Source: Actinoplanes flavus
Lineage (GTDB): Bacteria; Actinomycetota; Actinomycetes; Mycobacteriales; Micromonosporaceae
Assembly (NCBI RefSeq): GCF_017592555.1
Contig: NZ_JAGFNS010000003.1
Location: forward strand, 273,234 to 337,233
Direction: 5' to 3'
DNA length: 64,000 bases
Shown here piece after piece: positions 18,706 through 27,285 of this stretch; the stretch's first letter is position 1; each line of letters starts with the position of its first letter. Under the pieces are notes generated by a model. It did no database searches and had not been told where the DNA came from. It was given only the letters and a program-made list of their open reading frames with translations. A program made the position numbers and the translations under genes.

Positions 18706-19965
18706 ATGTCCCCTCGCTCCAACCTGTCCGTCGCCCAGGGCGCGGCGCTCTCCGTCGGTGCCGTCCTGGGCACCGGGCTGATCTCGCTGCCGGCGCTCGC
18801 CGCCGAGGCCGCCGGCCCCGCCTCGCTCGTCGCCTGGCTCGTCCTGATCGTCCTGTCCGCCCCGCTGGCCTGGACCTTCGCGGCGCTCGGCGCCCGCTAC
18901 CCGGACGGCGGCGGGGTGTCCACCTACGCCCAGATGGCGTTCGGCCGGCGGGTGGCGGCCGCGGTCGGCTGGTGCTTCTACTTCGCCGTCCCGCTCGGCG
19001 CGCCGGTCGCGGTCGGTTTCACCGGCGGGTACGTCTCCGGCGTCCTGGGCGGCGGCCGGTTCACCGAACTGGCCGCCTTCCTGGCGATCGTCGGTACGGC
19101 GTACGCGATGAACTGGTTCGGTCTGCGCGTCTCCGGCCGGGTCCAGCTGGCCCTGTCGATCTGCCTGACCACCCTGCTGGTGGTCACCGTGGTGGCCGCC
19201 CTGCCGCACGCCGACCTCGCGAATCTGACCCCGTTCACCCCGCACGGCTGGACCGGGATCGGCGCCGCCGCGGCCCTGCTGGTGTGGGGTTTCGCCGGTT
19301 GGGAGGCGCTGTCCTCACTGTCCGGGGAGTACCGGAACCCGCGCCGCGACGTGCCCCGCGCCACCCTGATCGCGGTCGCCGTGGTCGGTGTCCTCTATCT
19401 GGCCGTCGCCACGGTCAGTGTGCTGGCCCTGGGCCCGGCGCTGGCCGGCAGCCGGGCGCCGCTGGCCGACCTGCTCGCGATCGGCCTGGGCGGCCCGGTC
19501 CGGATCGTCACCGCGATCGTGGCGGTGGTGCTCACCCTCGGGGCGGTCAACGCGTACTTCGCCGGCGCGAGCCGTCTCGGCGCGGCGCTGGCGGCCGAGG
19601 GCGCCCTGCCGGCCCGGGTGTTCGGCACCCAGCGCCGGTCGCTGACCCTCATTCTCCTGGGCAGCATCGTGGCCGTCCTGCTGCCGCTCGACCTGCACAC
19701 CGCCGCCCTGCTGGTGACCGGCTGCTTCACGCTGGTGTACGTGATCGGCACGGCGGCCGCGTTGCGCCTGCTGCCGGCCGGCGGGTCGCGGGTGGTGGCC
19801 GGGATCGCGTTCGTGGCGGTCGGCGGGCTGCTCTGGCTCAACGGGTGGCCGGCGCTGTTCAGCCTGGTGATCGCCGGTGGCGCGGTGCTCCATCAGGCGG
19901 TCAGCGGCCGCGGCCGGGCCTCCTCGGTGAGCCCGGAGACGGTTCGCGAGGAGTCCTCGGCGTAG
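18706..19965 (+). CDS. APC-family amino-acid permease, YjeH-like exporter
   Basis: A 419-residue membrane protein with about 12 hydrophobic segments. The N-terminus (VAQGAALSVGAVLGTGLISLP) is the substrate-contacting first helix of the APC superfamily. The overall length and the ARYPDGGGVSTYAQMAFG motif fit the YjeH subgroup of amino-acid exporters, so methionine or branched-chain export is possible. TAGGTT (18693-18698) ends seven bases before the ATG with no ribosome site, which suggests a leaderless transcript. It converges on the PfkB gene with a six-base gap. Confidence 0.82.
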   Translation: MSPRSNLSVAQGAALSVGAVLGTGLISLPALAAEAAGPASLVAWLVLIVLSAPLAWTFAALGARYPDGGGVSTYAQMAFGRRVAAAVGWCFYFAVPLGAPVAVGFTGGYVSGVLGGGRFTELAAFLAIVGTAYAMNWFGLRVSGRVQLALSICLTTLLVVTVVAALPHADLANLTPFTPHGWTGIGAAAALLVWGFAGWEALSSLSGEYRNPRRDVPRATLIAVAVVGVLYLAVATVSVLALGPALAGSRAPLADLLAIGLGGPVRIVTAIVAVVLTLGAVNAYFAGASRLGAALAAEGALPARVFGTQRRSLTLILLGSIVAVLLPLDLHTAALLVTGCFTLVYVIGTAAALRLLPAGGSRVVAGIAFVAVGGLLWLNGWPALFSLVIAGGAVLHQAVSGRGRASSVSPETVREESSA

Positions 19966-19971
19966 GCGGGG

Positions 19972-20847
19972 TCAGATCCGGCGGGCGCTGAGGGTGTCCC
20001 GGTCGATGAACGAGCCGGCGCCGACCGGGGCGGTGCACGCGTACGCCCCGGCGATGACCGCCCGGTCCATGCAGTCGTCGTCGCCGGCGCCGGACAGCCA
20101 GGCGGACAGGAACGCCGCCGCGAACGCGTCGCCGGCGCCGTTGGTGTCCACGATCGGCGCGCCGGGGTCGGCCGCGTCCCGGTGCGTCACGCCGTCCCGG
20201 GTGTACAGGTCGGCACCCTTGCCGCCGTTGGTCACCACGACCCTGGTGGCCACGCCCTCTGTCAGGATCCGCTCGGCGGCGCCGTCGGCGAGCTGCACGC
20301 CGCTCACGAAGACGATGTCGGCGCCGAGCGCGAAGTCCCGGTGGTGCGGGTTCTCGCCGTCCCAGTCGTGCAGGTCGGTGGAGATCGACACACCGGCTTC
20401 ACGCAGCGGGGGCAGCAGGTGCCGGGCGTAGTCCATGATCGTCACGTGGACGTGCCGGACGTCCGCCGGCAGCGGCCGGTAGTACTCCACCGGCAGGCGG
20501 TATCCGGGGACGTCGCGCCCGTCGTACAGCGACAGCCGCCGGCCGTCCGGGCTCATCAGGTTGACCGCCCGGCGGGTGCCGGCCGGGGCGGGCGCGGCGC
20601 GCAGACCGATGCCCCATTCCGCGAAGGCCGCCCGGACCCGGCCGCCCGGCTCGTCGTCACCGACCGTGTCGATCACCGAGACCCGTTCACCGAGCGCCCG
20701 CAACGCCAGCGCCACACATGTTCCGGTGTGTGAGACGTGATCGAGGATGGGTCCCTGCGGCCGCGCCGAGTCCGCGCCGAGCACGGGCAGGTCCGCCACC
20801 GGCACCACGGTGTCGATGCCGGTACCGCCGATCACCAGGAATGTCAT
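19972..20847 (-). CDS. PfkB/ribokinase-family carbohydrate kinase
   Basis: A 291-residue sugar-kinase fold. It opens with VIGGTGIDTVV and has the internal GDDEPGG segment (about residue 65) and the C-terminal signature DTNGAGDAFAAAFL, with the catalytic Asp in GAGD. The sugar or nucleoside substrate is not predictable. TAGGTT on the minus strand (20855-20860) ends seven bases before the ATG, again pointing to leaderless translation. Divergent from the acyl-CoA ligase. Confidence 0.82.
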   Translation of the reverse strand: MTFLVIGGTGIDTVVPVADLPVLGADSARPQGPILDHVSHTGTCVALALRALGERVSVIDTVGDDEPGGRVRAAFAEWGIGLRAAPAPAGTRRAVNLMSPDGRRLSLYDGRDVPGYRLPVEYYRPLPADVRHVHVTIMDYARHLLPPLREAGVSISTDLHDWDGENPHHRDFALGADIVFVSGVQLADGAAERILTEGVATRVVVTNGGKGADLYTRDGVTHRDAADPGAPIVDTNGAGDAFAAAFLSAWLSGAGDDDCMDRAVIAGAYACTAPVGAGSFIDRDTLSARRI

Positions 20848-20879
20848 GGCGGCAAACCTAATGCGAGATGTGCGGTGCT

Positions 20880-20908
20880 CTGGACCCGGCCCGTCCGCTG
20901 ACTAGGAT
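20880..20908 (+). promoter_or_regulatory. Candidate promoter of the acyl-CoA ligase
   Basis: CTGGAC (20880-20885) and TAGGAT (20903-20908) are separated by 17 bases, a fair sigma-70-type pair. It would give a leader of about 95 bases before the ATG at 21010. Confidence 0.4.
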
Positions 20909-20960
20909 GAGAGCGATTGTTACAGACTCTTCCGGTGATGCCGTGCGCCCATTACTGTGC

Positions 20961-20978
20961 GGTAACACTCACGTTACC
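20961..20978. promoter_or_regulatory. Perfect inverted repeat upstream of the acyl-CoA ligase
   Basis: GGTAAC-N6-GTTACC is a perfect 6+6 palindrome, 31 bases before the ATG. Further TTAC/GTTACA half-site-like words lie just upstream (20919-20955). It is the size of a TetR/GntR operator; the regulator is unknown. Confidence 0.45.
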
Positions 20979-21009
20979 TACCCCCCGTTCAGGTTGAAGG
21001 CGGCGCCCG

Positions 21010-22833
21010 ATGGCTCTCGAGGTTCCCTACCGGTCGATCCCGGACATGCTCTTCCAGCGCGTGGCCAAGACCCCCGACGCTCAGGCCCTGGCCGGGCCGA
21101 ACGCGACGGACACCGGCGCCGAGTGGCTGACCTGGCGGCAGGTGGGCGAGCGGGTCAAGGCGATCGGCGCCGGCCTGCGTGAGCTCGGTGTCGGCCTGGA
21201 GGACCGGGTCGCGATCCTGTCCAACACCCGGCTCGAGTGGATCCTCGCCGACCTGGGCATCAACGTGGCCGGCGCGGCCGCCACCACGGTCTACCCGACC
21301 ACCGAGCCGGAGGACACCGCGTTCATCGTGTCCGACTCGGGCTCGAAGGTCCTGATCGCGGAGAACGCGAAGCAGGCCCTGAAGATCTCCGGCACGGAGA
21401 CCGCCATCACCAAGGTGGTGCTGATCGACGGCCCGGCCGACGCCGGCGCCACCCCGCCGCAGATCACGCTCGCCGACCTGGAGCAGCTCGGCGCCGAGGC
21501 GCTGACCCGCGAGCCCAGCCTCATCGACGACGTGGTCGCCCAGCTCGGCCCGGACACCCTGGCCACCCTGATCTACACCTCCGGCACCACCGGCCGCCCC
21601 AAGGGCGTCGAGCTGCTGCACCGCGGCTGGACATGGGAGGGCGTCGCGCAGGAGAGCCTCGGCCTGTTCTCCCCGACCGACCTGCACTACCTGTGGCTGC
21701 CGATGTCGCACGCGTTCGGCAAGACGCTGCTCTGCGGCATCCTGCACGTCGGCGTCCCGACCTACGTCGACGGCCGCGTGGACCGGCTGATCGACCTGCT
21801 CGCGGTGATCAAGCCGACCCTGATGTGCGCCCCGCCGCGCATCTACGAGAAGGTCTACAACAAGACCGTCACGAGCGGCCTCTCCGGCAGTGGCCTGAAG
21901 CCGAAGATCTTCAGCTGGGCGGTCGCCACCGGCAAGAAGCGGGTGGCCCTCCAGCAGGCCGGCAAGCCGATCCCGGCGGGCCTGGCGTTCCAGTACTCGA
22001 TCGCCGAGAAGCTGGTCTTCTCCAAGCTCCAGGCCAAGCTCGGCGGCAACATCAAGGTCCTGGTCAGTGGTTCGGCGGCGCTCAGCCGCGACATCTCCGA
22101 GTTCTTCGCGGCGGCCAACCTCCAGATCCTGGAGGGCTACGGCATGACCGAGGCCTGCGCCGCCAACTTCGTGAACCGCCGCGGCAAGCTCAAGATCGGT
22201 TCGGTCGGCCAGCCGCTCGGCGACCTCGAGGTCCGCATCGACAGCGACGGCGAGGTGCTGCTGCGCGGCGCCCCGGTGATGCGCGGCTACCACAACCTGC
22301 CGGAGGCCACCGCCGAGGCGTTCACCGAGGACGGCTTCCTGCGCACCGGCGACATCGGCGAGATCGACGCCGACGGCTACCTCAAGATCACCGACCGGAA
22401 GAAGGACCTGGTCAAGACGTCGGGCGGCAAGTTCATCGCCCCGTCCGCGATCGAGGGCTCGTTCAAGGCGGTCTGCCCGTACACCTCGCAGGCGGTCGTC
22501 ATCGGCCAGAACCGCAACTTCGTCACCATGCTGATCGCCCTCGACGAGGAAGCTATCACCACGTGGGCGGCGTCCGGCCCGCTGGCCGGCAAGACCTACG
22601 CCGAGATCGTCGCCGCGCCGGAGACGATCGCCCTGGTCGAGGGCTACATCCAGGAGCTCAACGGCAAGCTCAACCGCTGGGAGACGATCAAGAAGTTCAC
22701 CCTCCTCCCGCGCGACCTGAGCATCGAGGCGGGCGAGGTCACCCCGTCCATGAAGATCAAGCGCCGCAGCGTCGAGGCCAACTTCTCCGACGAGATCGAC
22801 AAGATGTACGCGGGCACTCTCGCCCAGATCTGA
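21010..22833 (+). CDS. Long-chain fatty-acid--CoA ligase (AMP-binding, FadD15-like)
   Basis: A 607-residue adenylate-forming enzyme that would activate fatty acids with ATP and CoA. The P-loop YTSGTTGRPKG is at 189-199, GYGMTE at 376-381, the GDIGEIDADGYLKITDRKKDLVKTSGGK region at about 447-474, and the C-terminal lid follows. Length and motifs fit the long-chain group (mycobacterial FadD15 type, E. coli FadD). The ATG at 21010 has only a weak upstream purine run (GAAGG). A clear hairpin terminator follows, so it is probably monocistronic. Confidence 0.9.
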   Translation: MALEVPYRSIPDMLFQRVAKTPDAQALAGPNATDTGAEWLTWRQVGERVKAIGAGLRELGVGLEDRVAILSNTRLEWILADLGINVAGAAATTVYPTTEPEDTAFIVSDSGSKVLIAENAKQALKISGTETAITKVVLIDGPADAGATPPQITLADLEQLGAEALTREPSLIDDVVAQLGPDTLATLIYTSGTTGRPKGVELLHRGWTWEGVAQESLGLFSPTDLHYLWLPMSHAFGKTLLCGILHVGVPTYVDGRVDRLIDLLAVIKPTLMCAPPRIYEKVYNKTVTSGLSGSGLKPKIFSWAVATGKKRVALQQAGKPIPAGLAFQYSIAEKLVFSKLQAKLGGNIKVLVSGSAALSRDISEFFAAANLQILEGYGMTEACAANFVNRRGKLKIGSVGQPLGDLEVRIDSDGEVLLRGAPVMRGYHNLPEATAEAFTEDGFLRTGDIGEIDADGYLKITDRKKDLVKTSGGKFIAPSAIEGSFKAVCPYTSQAVVIGQNRNFVTMLIALDEEAITTWAASGPLAGKTYAEIVAAPETIALVEGYIQELNGKLNRWETIKKFTLLPRDLSIEAGEVTPSMKIKRRSVEANFSDEIDKMYAGTLAQI

Positions 22834-22844
22834 CCCGACCTCAG

Positions 22845-22890
22845 CGACGGCCGGCGGTCCATCAGGGCCTGCCGGCCGTCGTTCGTTTCC
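22845..22890 (+). terminator. Terminator after the acyl-CoA ligase
   Basis: Perfect 11-bp arms CGACGGCCGGC (22845-22855) and GCCGGCCGTCG (22871-22881), 15-base loop, followed by a T-rich tail (TTCGTTTCC). It starts 12 bases after the stop. Confidence 0.75.
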
Positions 22891-23010
22891 CACCCCCTTC
22901 CCGGTACGGCGTACGCCGCCCCGCCGAACCCCGCCCGTCCCGCGGCACCACGCGACCACCTGCCGTACCCCAGCCCGTGCCGCGCCCGCCGGGCGTAGAT
23001 CGGTGGTCCC
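22891..23010 (+). repeat. Dispersed intergenic repeat, copy A
   Basis: About 120 bp aligning closely with the reverse complement of 23768-23888, and partly with 34752-34842. The best-conserved core, CGTGCCGCGCCCGCCGGGCGT (22976-22996), is shared whole with copy C; 18 bases of it are shared with copy B. No gene is seen inside. Together with copy B it brackets the small flavoprotein gene in inverted orientation. Confidence 0.7.
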
Positions 23011-23134
23011 GCCCGACCGGGCGGCTGACACCGCACGCCCCGGGGTCCCGCCGGCTCGCAGAGACATCTCAAACCCGCCGAGACAGCGATGAGCGCCAGT
23101 CGGCAAGATCGGGAGCGCGTCTAGGCTGGCGGCC

Positions 23135-23578
23135 ATGAGCGATGCCGTGAGAACACGAGCCCAGCGCAAGGCCGACACCCTCGCCCGCCTCGCGGCCCCG
23201 GTGGTGGACGCCTGGGTGGCGACCGACGGACCGTATCTCGTGCCGCTCACCCTCGCCTGGCACGAGGACCGGATCGTCCTGGCCACGGATCGGGAGTCGC
23301 CGACCGCCCGCAGCCTGATCGCCACCGGCAAGGCGCGTGTCGGGCTCGGCCCCACCCGTGACGTCATCATGATCGACGCCGTGCTGGACCGCTGGGTTCC
23401 GGTCTCCGAGGCGCCCGGGATCGGCGAGGCCTACGCCGGGCAGAACGACTGGGATCCGCGCACGGCCGGCCCGTCGTACATCTTCCTGGTCCTGCGCCCG
23501 GACCGCGTCCAGGCTTGGCGCGAGGTCGACGAGATCCGCGGCCGCACCCTGATGCGCGACGGCGCCTGGCTGATCTGA
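23135..23578 (+). CDS. Pyridoxamine 5'-phosphate oxidase-like flavin-binding protein
   Basis: A 147-residue split-barrel protein. The central GPYLVPLTLAWHEDRIVLATD and SPTARSLIATGKARVGLGPTRDVIMIDA segments are the FMN/F420-binding beta barrel of the PNPOx-like superfamily. The specific reaction is unknown; small actinobacterial members include F420-dependent reductases. TAGGCT (23122-23127) ends seven bases before the ATG, so it is probably leaderless. It is flanked on both sides by inverted copies of an intergenic repeat. Confidence 0.78.
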   Translation: MSDAVRTRAQRKADTLARLAAPVVDAWVATDGPYLVPLTLAWHEDRIVLATDRESPTARSLIATGKARVGLGPTRDVIMIDAVLDRWVPVSEAPGIGEAYAGQNDWDPRTAGPSYIFLVLRPDRVQAWREVDEIRGRTLMRDGAWLI

Positions 23579-23619
23579 CCGGCCGCCTCAAACCCTCGAA
23601 ACGATCCCGCCGAACACGC

Positions 23620-23648
23620 CGGCTGTCTCGAGCGCTTCGAGACAGCCG
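23620..23648. terminator. Short-loop hairpin after the flavoprotein gene
   Basis: Perfect 12-bp arms CGGCTGTCTCGA (23620-23631) and TCGAGACAGCCG (23637-23648) with a 5-base loop, 41 bases after the stop. No T-tract. It could serve both convergent genes. Confidence 0.6.
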
Positions 23649-23767
23649 CCAGGACCGGCCGGGCGGGATCGACCACAGTGCACAGCCGCCGGAGAACGGA
23701 CCGGCCGGAACGCCGGTCAGCCGGTGGGCGCGCCGCGGCCTCGACCCGGCAGGTGATCGCGCGCGGC

Positions 23768-23888
23768 TGGACCACCGAGCTCAGCCCGGCGGGCGCGGCA
23801 CAGGCGGGGGACGGCAGATGCTCGCGTGGCGCCGGCGGGACGGCCGGGATGCGGCGGGGCGGCGCAGCCCGTACCGGAAACGGGTGTG
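23768..23888 (-). repeat. Dispersed intergenic repeat, copy B (inverted)
   Basis: The reverse complement of this stretch aligns with copy A (22891-23010) at most positions with only one or two single-base gaps. It includes 18 identical core bases (23784-23801). The rest of the 23579-23931 interval holds the hairpin above and no accepted gene. Confidence 0.7.
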
Positions 23889-23931
23889 AAGAAGCGCGAC
23901 CAGCCGCGGAGACCGAGTGGGCCGGCCGGGG

Positions 23932-25386
23932 TCAGGCGATGACGGCGGGGGTGCGCCAGGACGGGCCGGTGGCGTGGTCGAGGTCGTGGCGGACGGAGGC
24001 GATGCGGCGGACGGCTTCGACCAGGTCGTCGGCCGGGAGGGTGAAGGGTAGGCGCAGGAAGCGTTCGAGGGTGCCGTCGAGGCCGAAGCGGGGGCCGGGC
24101 GCCAAGCGGACGCCGACGTCCTCGGCGGCGCGGGAGAGGGCGCTGGAGATGGGGCCGTCGAGTTCGGCCCAGAGGGTGACGCCGCCGGTGGGGGTGACGA
24201 AACGCCATTCGGGGAGGCGGTCGCGGAGTTCGGCGATCAGGGCGTCGCGGCGGAACCGCAGCTGGGCCCGGCGCGCCGCGACGATCTCCGCGGAGAGGCG
24301 GAGCAACTGTACGGCGACGAGCTGCTCCAGAACCGGGCTGGCCATGTCGACGCCGACCCGGATGGCGGCCAGCCGCTGCACGACCGGGGCGGACGCGCGC
24401 ACCCAGCCGATCCGCAGGCCACCCCAGTACGCCTTGCTCATGCCGCCGATCGAGGTGACCCGGGAGTGCCGGTCGAAGACGGCGACCGGCGGCGGCATCG
24501 GCTCCCCGTCGAGGGGAAGGTCCACGAACGACTCGTCGACGATCAGTTCGGTGCCGGTGGCGTGTGCCGTGGCGACGAGGCGTTCGCGCAGGGAGGCCGG
24601 CATCAGGTGGCCGGTGGGGTTGTGGAATTCGGGGATCACGTAGGTCATCCGCGGCCGGGTCTGGCGCAGCGCCCCGAGCAGCATCTCGCCGTCCCATCCG
24701 GCTTCGATGTCGATGCCGTGGGTGCTGATCCGGGCGCGGCGGGCGGCGAGGGCGGCCAGCGCGTTCGGGTAGGTGGGCGTCTCGACGAGGACCGGCGCCC
24801 CGACCGGCACGGACAGGCGCAACACCAGGTCGAGGGCCTGCTGGGTGCCGCTGGTGACGAGGATCTGCTCGGCCGAGGTGGGCACGCCGCGGGCCGAGTA
24901 CGCCTCGGCGACGGCGGCCCGCAACTCGGGCAGCCCGGTCGGGTGGTAGCCGGCGCTGCCCAGGTAGCGGGGCAGTTCGTCGGCGGCGGCGCGGGCGGCC
25001 GGCACCAGCTCGACCGGTGCCGCGGAGGCCGCCACCCCGAGGTCGATCATGTCGAGGTCGTCGTCGGGCGTCCACAGGCCGGAGGTGGCCACCCGGTGGC
25101 CGTGCGGCAGGGTGGTCCAGCTTCCGGCGCCGCGCCGGCTGGTGAGGTGGCCGGTCTCGCGGAGGTTCCGGTACGCCGCGGACACGGTGGTGCGGCTGAC
25201 TCCGAGTGCCTCGGCCAGCTCCCGTTCGGCGGGCAGCCGGACGCCGAGCGCGAGCCGCCCGTCGGACAGCAGCCCGCGGACGGCGGCGGCCAGGGCGGCG
25301 TAGTCGGGGCTGCGGCGGCGGCCCGGCAGTGCGTGCCACCGGCCGAGCAGGCGGGCCAATTGGTCTCCACGTACCGACGTCGTCAT
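23932..25386 (-). CDS. yczR: MocR-type GntR regulator with aminotransferase domain (YczR-like)
   Basis: A 484-residue MocR-family regulator. The GntR winged helix spans about 25-90 (RLPAERELAEALGVSRTTVSAAYRNLRETG), followed by a linker and a fold-type I aminotransferase domain with HNPTG (255-259) and the PLP lysine Lys318 in SIGGMSKAYWGGLR. PLP probably acts as the effector or sensor. The ATG at 25386 has a GGAGGTGG site. It is divergent from a YczE-type membrane protein, the family context that defines YczR. Two ATTGGCA direct repeats lie between the genes. Confidence 0.88.
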   Translation of the reverse strand: MTTSVRGDQLARLLGRWHALPGRRRSPDYAALAAAVRGLLSDGRLALGVRLPAERELAEALGVSRTTVSAAYRNLRETGHLTSRRGAGSWTTLPHGHRVATSGLWTPDDDLDMIDLGVAASAAPVELVPAARAAADELPRYLGSAGYHPTGLPELRAAVAEAYSARGVPTSAEQILVTSGTQQALDLVLRLSVPVGAPVLVETPTYPNALAALAARRARISTHGIDIEAGWDGEMLLGALRQTRPRMTYVIPEFHNPTGHLMPASLRERLVATAHATGTELIVDESFVDLPLDGEPMPPPVAVFDRHSRVTSIGGMSKAYWGGLRIGWVRASAPVVQRLAAIRVGVDMASPVLEQLVAVQLLRLSAEIVAARRAQLRFRRDALIAELRDRLPEWRFVTPTGGVTLWAELDGPISSALSRAAEDVGVRLAPGPRFGLDGTLERFLRLPFTLPADDLVEAVRRIASVRHDLDHATGPSWRTPAVIA

Positions 25387-25401
25387 AGCCACCTCCGATG
25401 A

Positions 25402-25431
25402 ATTGGCACTTTAGCACCGGGCGATTGGCAT
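25402..25431. promoter_or_regulatory. Probable YczR operator (direct repeat)
   Basis: ATTGGCAC (25402-25409) and ATTGGCAT (25424-25431) are direct repeats 22 bp apart, about two helical turns, in the 59-base gap between yczR and yczE. MocR-family regulators commonly bind direct repeats in such divergent promoters. Confidence 0.6.
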
Positions 25432-25445
25432 GAAGAGTGGCTGTC

Positions 25446-26108
25446 ATGAGCCTGCTGCGCCGTGTGCCACAACTGTTCGCCGGTCTCGTCCTCTACGGCG
25501 CCAGCATGGCCCTCATGGTGGAGTCGGGCCTCGGCCTCAACCCGTGGGACGTCTTCCACCAGGGGGTCTCCGAGGTCACCGGGATCAGTTTCGGCTGGGT
25601 GGTGCTGCTGACCGGCATCCCGGTGCTGCTGCTGTGGATCCCGCTGCGGCAGCGGCCCGGGTTCGGCACGGTGGCCAATCTGGTCGTGGTCGGCTTCGCG
25701 GCGGACGCGGCCCTCGCGCTGCTGCCGTCCGCCGCCACGATGCCGGGCCGGGTCGGCTATCTGGTCGGCGGGATCCTGTTGAACGGGTTCGCGACCGGCC
25801 TCTACATCGGCAGCCGGATGGGGCCGGGGCCGCGCGACGGGCTGATGACGGGGCTGGCCGGGCGGTTCCCGCGGGTGTCGCTGCGGGTGGTCCGTACCGG
25901 GATCGAACTGACCGTGCTGGGCGCCGGTTTCCTGTTGGGTGGGACGGTCGGGGTGGGCACGATCGCGTACGCGCTGGCGATCGGCCCGCTGGTGCACCTG
26001 TTCCTGCCGTTGCTGACCGCCCGGCGACCGGCCGGCAGTGATCTTCCGGACACATTCGCTTCCGGGTACGCCGACGGCACGGCATCATTGCGGCATGGGG
26101 GCCGGTGA
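25446..26108 (+). CDS. yczE: YczE/YitT-family membrane protein
   Basis: A 220-residue protein with five to six hydrophobic segments. It carries the family motifs SGLGLNPWDVFHQGVS near residue 30 and GLYIGSRMGPGPRDGLMTGL near residue 118. The transported substrate is unknown. It is divergently paired with the MocR regulator, the conserved arrangement that suggests PLP- or amine-responsive control. The start is ATG at 25446 (AAGAG nine bases upstream); GTG at 25437 is possible. Its end overlaps the next gene by 14 bases. Confidence 0.85.
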   Translation: MSLLRRVPQLFAGLVLYGASMALMVESGLGLNPWDVFHQGVSEVTGISFGWVVLLTGIPVLLLWIPLRQRPGFGTVANLVVVGFAADAALALLPSAATMPGRVGYLVGGILLNGFATGLYIGSRMGPGPRDGLMTGLAGRFPRVSLRVVRTGIELTVLGAGFLLGGTVGVGTIAYALAIGPLVHLFLPLLTARRPAGSDLPDTFASGYADGTASLRHGGR

Positions 26109-26523
26109 CTGGAACTGGAACGACGCTTGGATCTTCGTCGCCGCGGTCATCGCCGAGCGCCTCGAGCGTGACCGGGCACTGCACGCGGCGCTGCCGGTGA
26201 CCGGGGCGACGCTGGCCGACCTGCTGGCCGCGGCGGATTTCCTGCACCACAGCGTGCCCACCCGCGAGGATCTCGAGGAGTCGATCCGCCGCCTGGCCGG
26301 GGCCGGGCTGATCACCGTGGACGACGACGTGTTCGAGATCGCCCCGGCCGGTGAGCAGCTCTGGCGGACCCGGCCGTTCAGCGGCCTGTCGTCGGCCGTG
26401 ATGACGTTGCACGCGCAGCTCAACCGCGCGGCCCGGCCCGGCTGGACCGAGTGGACGCTGGACGAGCAGGCCTACAACGCGGCCGTCCGGGAGTACAGCC
26501 TCCGGCTGGCCGACGGCCGCTAG
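26095..26523 (+). CDS. Small winged-helix-like protein of unknown function
   Basis: A 142-residue protein. The middle (DLEESIRRLAGAGLITVDDDVFEIAPAGEQLW, about 60-92) has the pattern of a recognition helix followed by a beta wing, as in PadR/MarR-type folds. The N-terminal WNWNDAWIFVAAVIA and the Trp-rich C-terminus are unfamiliar. It overlaps yczE and is probably co-transcribed. It ends one base before the opposed hisF end. DNA binding is inferred only from the pattern. Confidence 0.6.
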   Translation: MGAGDWNWNDAWIFVAAVIAERLERDRALHAALPVTGATLADLLAAADFLHHSVPTREDLEESIRRLAGAGLITVDDDVFEIAPAGEQLWRTRPFSGLSSAVMTLHAQLNRAARPGWTEWTLDEQAYNAAVREYSLRLADGR

Positions 26524-27285
26524 CTAGCGGACCGGGTTGCCGGCCGCCCGCAGGCTGTCCTTGACCTCGCCGATGCTGAGGTCGCCGAAGTGGAAGACAC
26601 TCGCCGCGAGCACCGCGTCGGCGCCCGCCTCGACGGCCGGCGGGAAGTGCTCGACCGCCCCGGCCCCGCCGCTGGCGATCACCGGGATGTCCACCACCTT
26701 CCGGACCGCCCGGATCAGCTCCAGGTCGAAGCCGGCCTTGGTGCCGTCGGCGTCCATCGAGTTGAGCAGGATCTCCCCGGCGCCCAGCTCGGCCACCCGC
26801 GCGGCCCACTCGATCGCGTCGAGCCCGGCGCTGCGGCGGCCGCCGTGCGTGGTGACCTCCCAGCCGCTCGGCTGCCCGCCGGAACGGCGCACGTCCAGCG
26901 ACAGCACCAGCACCTGGTTGCCGAACCGCTCGGCGATCTCGGAGATGAGCGCGGGACGGGCGATGGCCGCCGTGTTGACCCCGACCTTGTCGGCGCCGGC
27001 GCGCAGCAGCACGTCCACATTCTCCGGGGAGCGGACGCCGCCGCCCACGGTGAGCGGGATGAAGACCGTCTCGGCGGTGCGCCGGACCACGTCGAGCATG
27101 GTGCCCCGGTCGTCGGAGGAGGCGGTCACGTCGAGGAAGGTCAGCTCGTCGGCGCCGGCCGCGTCGTAGGCGGCGGCCAGCTCGACCGGGTCGCCGGCGT
27201 CACGCAGGTCGACGAAGTTGACACCCTTCACCACCCGGCCGGCGTCCACGTCCAGGCAGGGGATCACTCGTACCGCGACCGTCAT
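26524..27285 (-). CDS. hisF: Imidazole glycerol phosphate synthase, cyclase subunit
   Basis: Cyclises PRFAR with ammonia from HisH to give IGP and AICAR. In this 253-residue TIM barrel the catalytic pair is Asp12 ([14 protein letters not shown]) and Asp131 (VLSLDVRR), matching Asp11/Asp130 of the Thermotoga enzyme; phosphate-binding VGGGVRS and IASGGAG are present. It is coupled by ATGA to an EamA transporter rather than to hisA, from which it is separated by a LysR/EamA pair. Confidence 0.96.
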   Translation of the reverse strand: MTVAVRVIPCLDVDAGRVVKGVNFVDLRDAGDPVELAAAYDAAGADELTFLDVTASSDDRGTMLDVVRRTAETVFIPLTVGGGVRSPENVDVLLRAGADKVGVNTAAIARPALISEIAERFGNQVLVLSLDVRRSGGQPSGWEVTTHGGRRSAGLDAIEWAARVAELGAGEILLNSMDADGTKAGFDLELIRAVRKVVDIPVIASGGAGAVEHFPPAVEAGADAVLAASVFHFGDLSIGEVKDSLRAAGNPVR

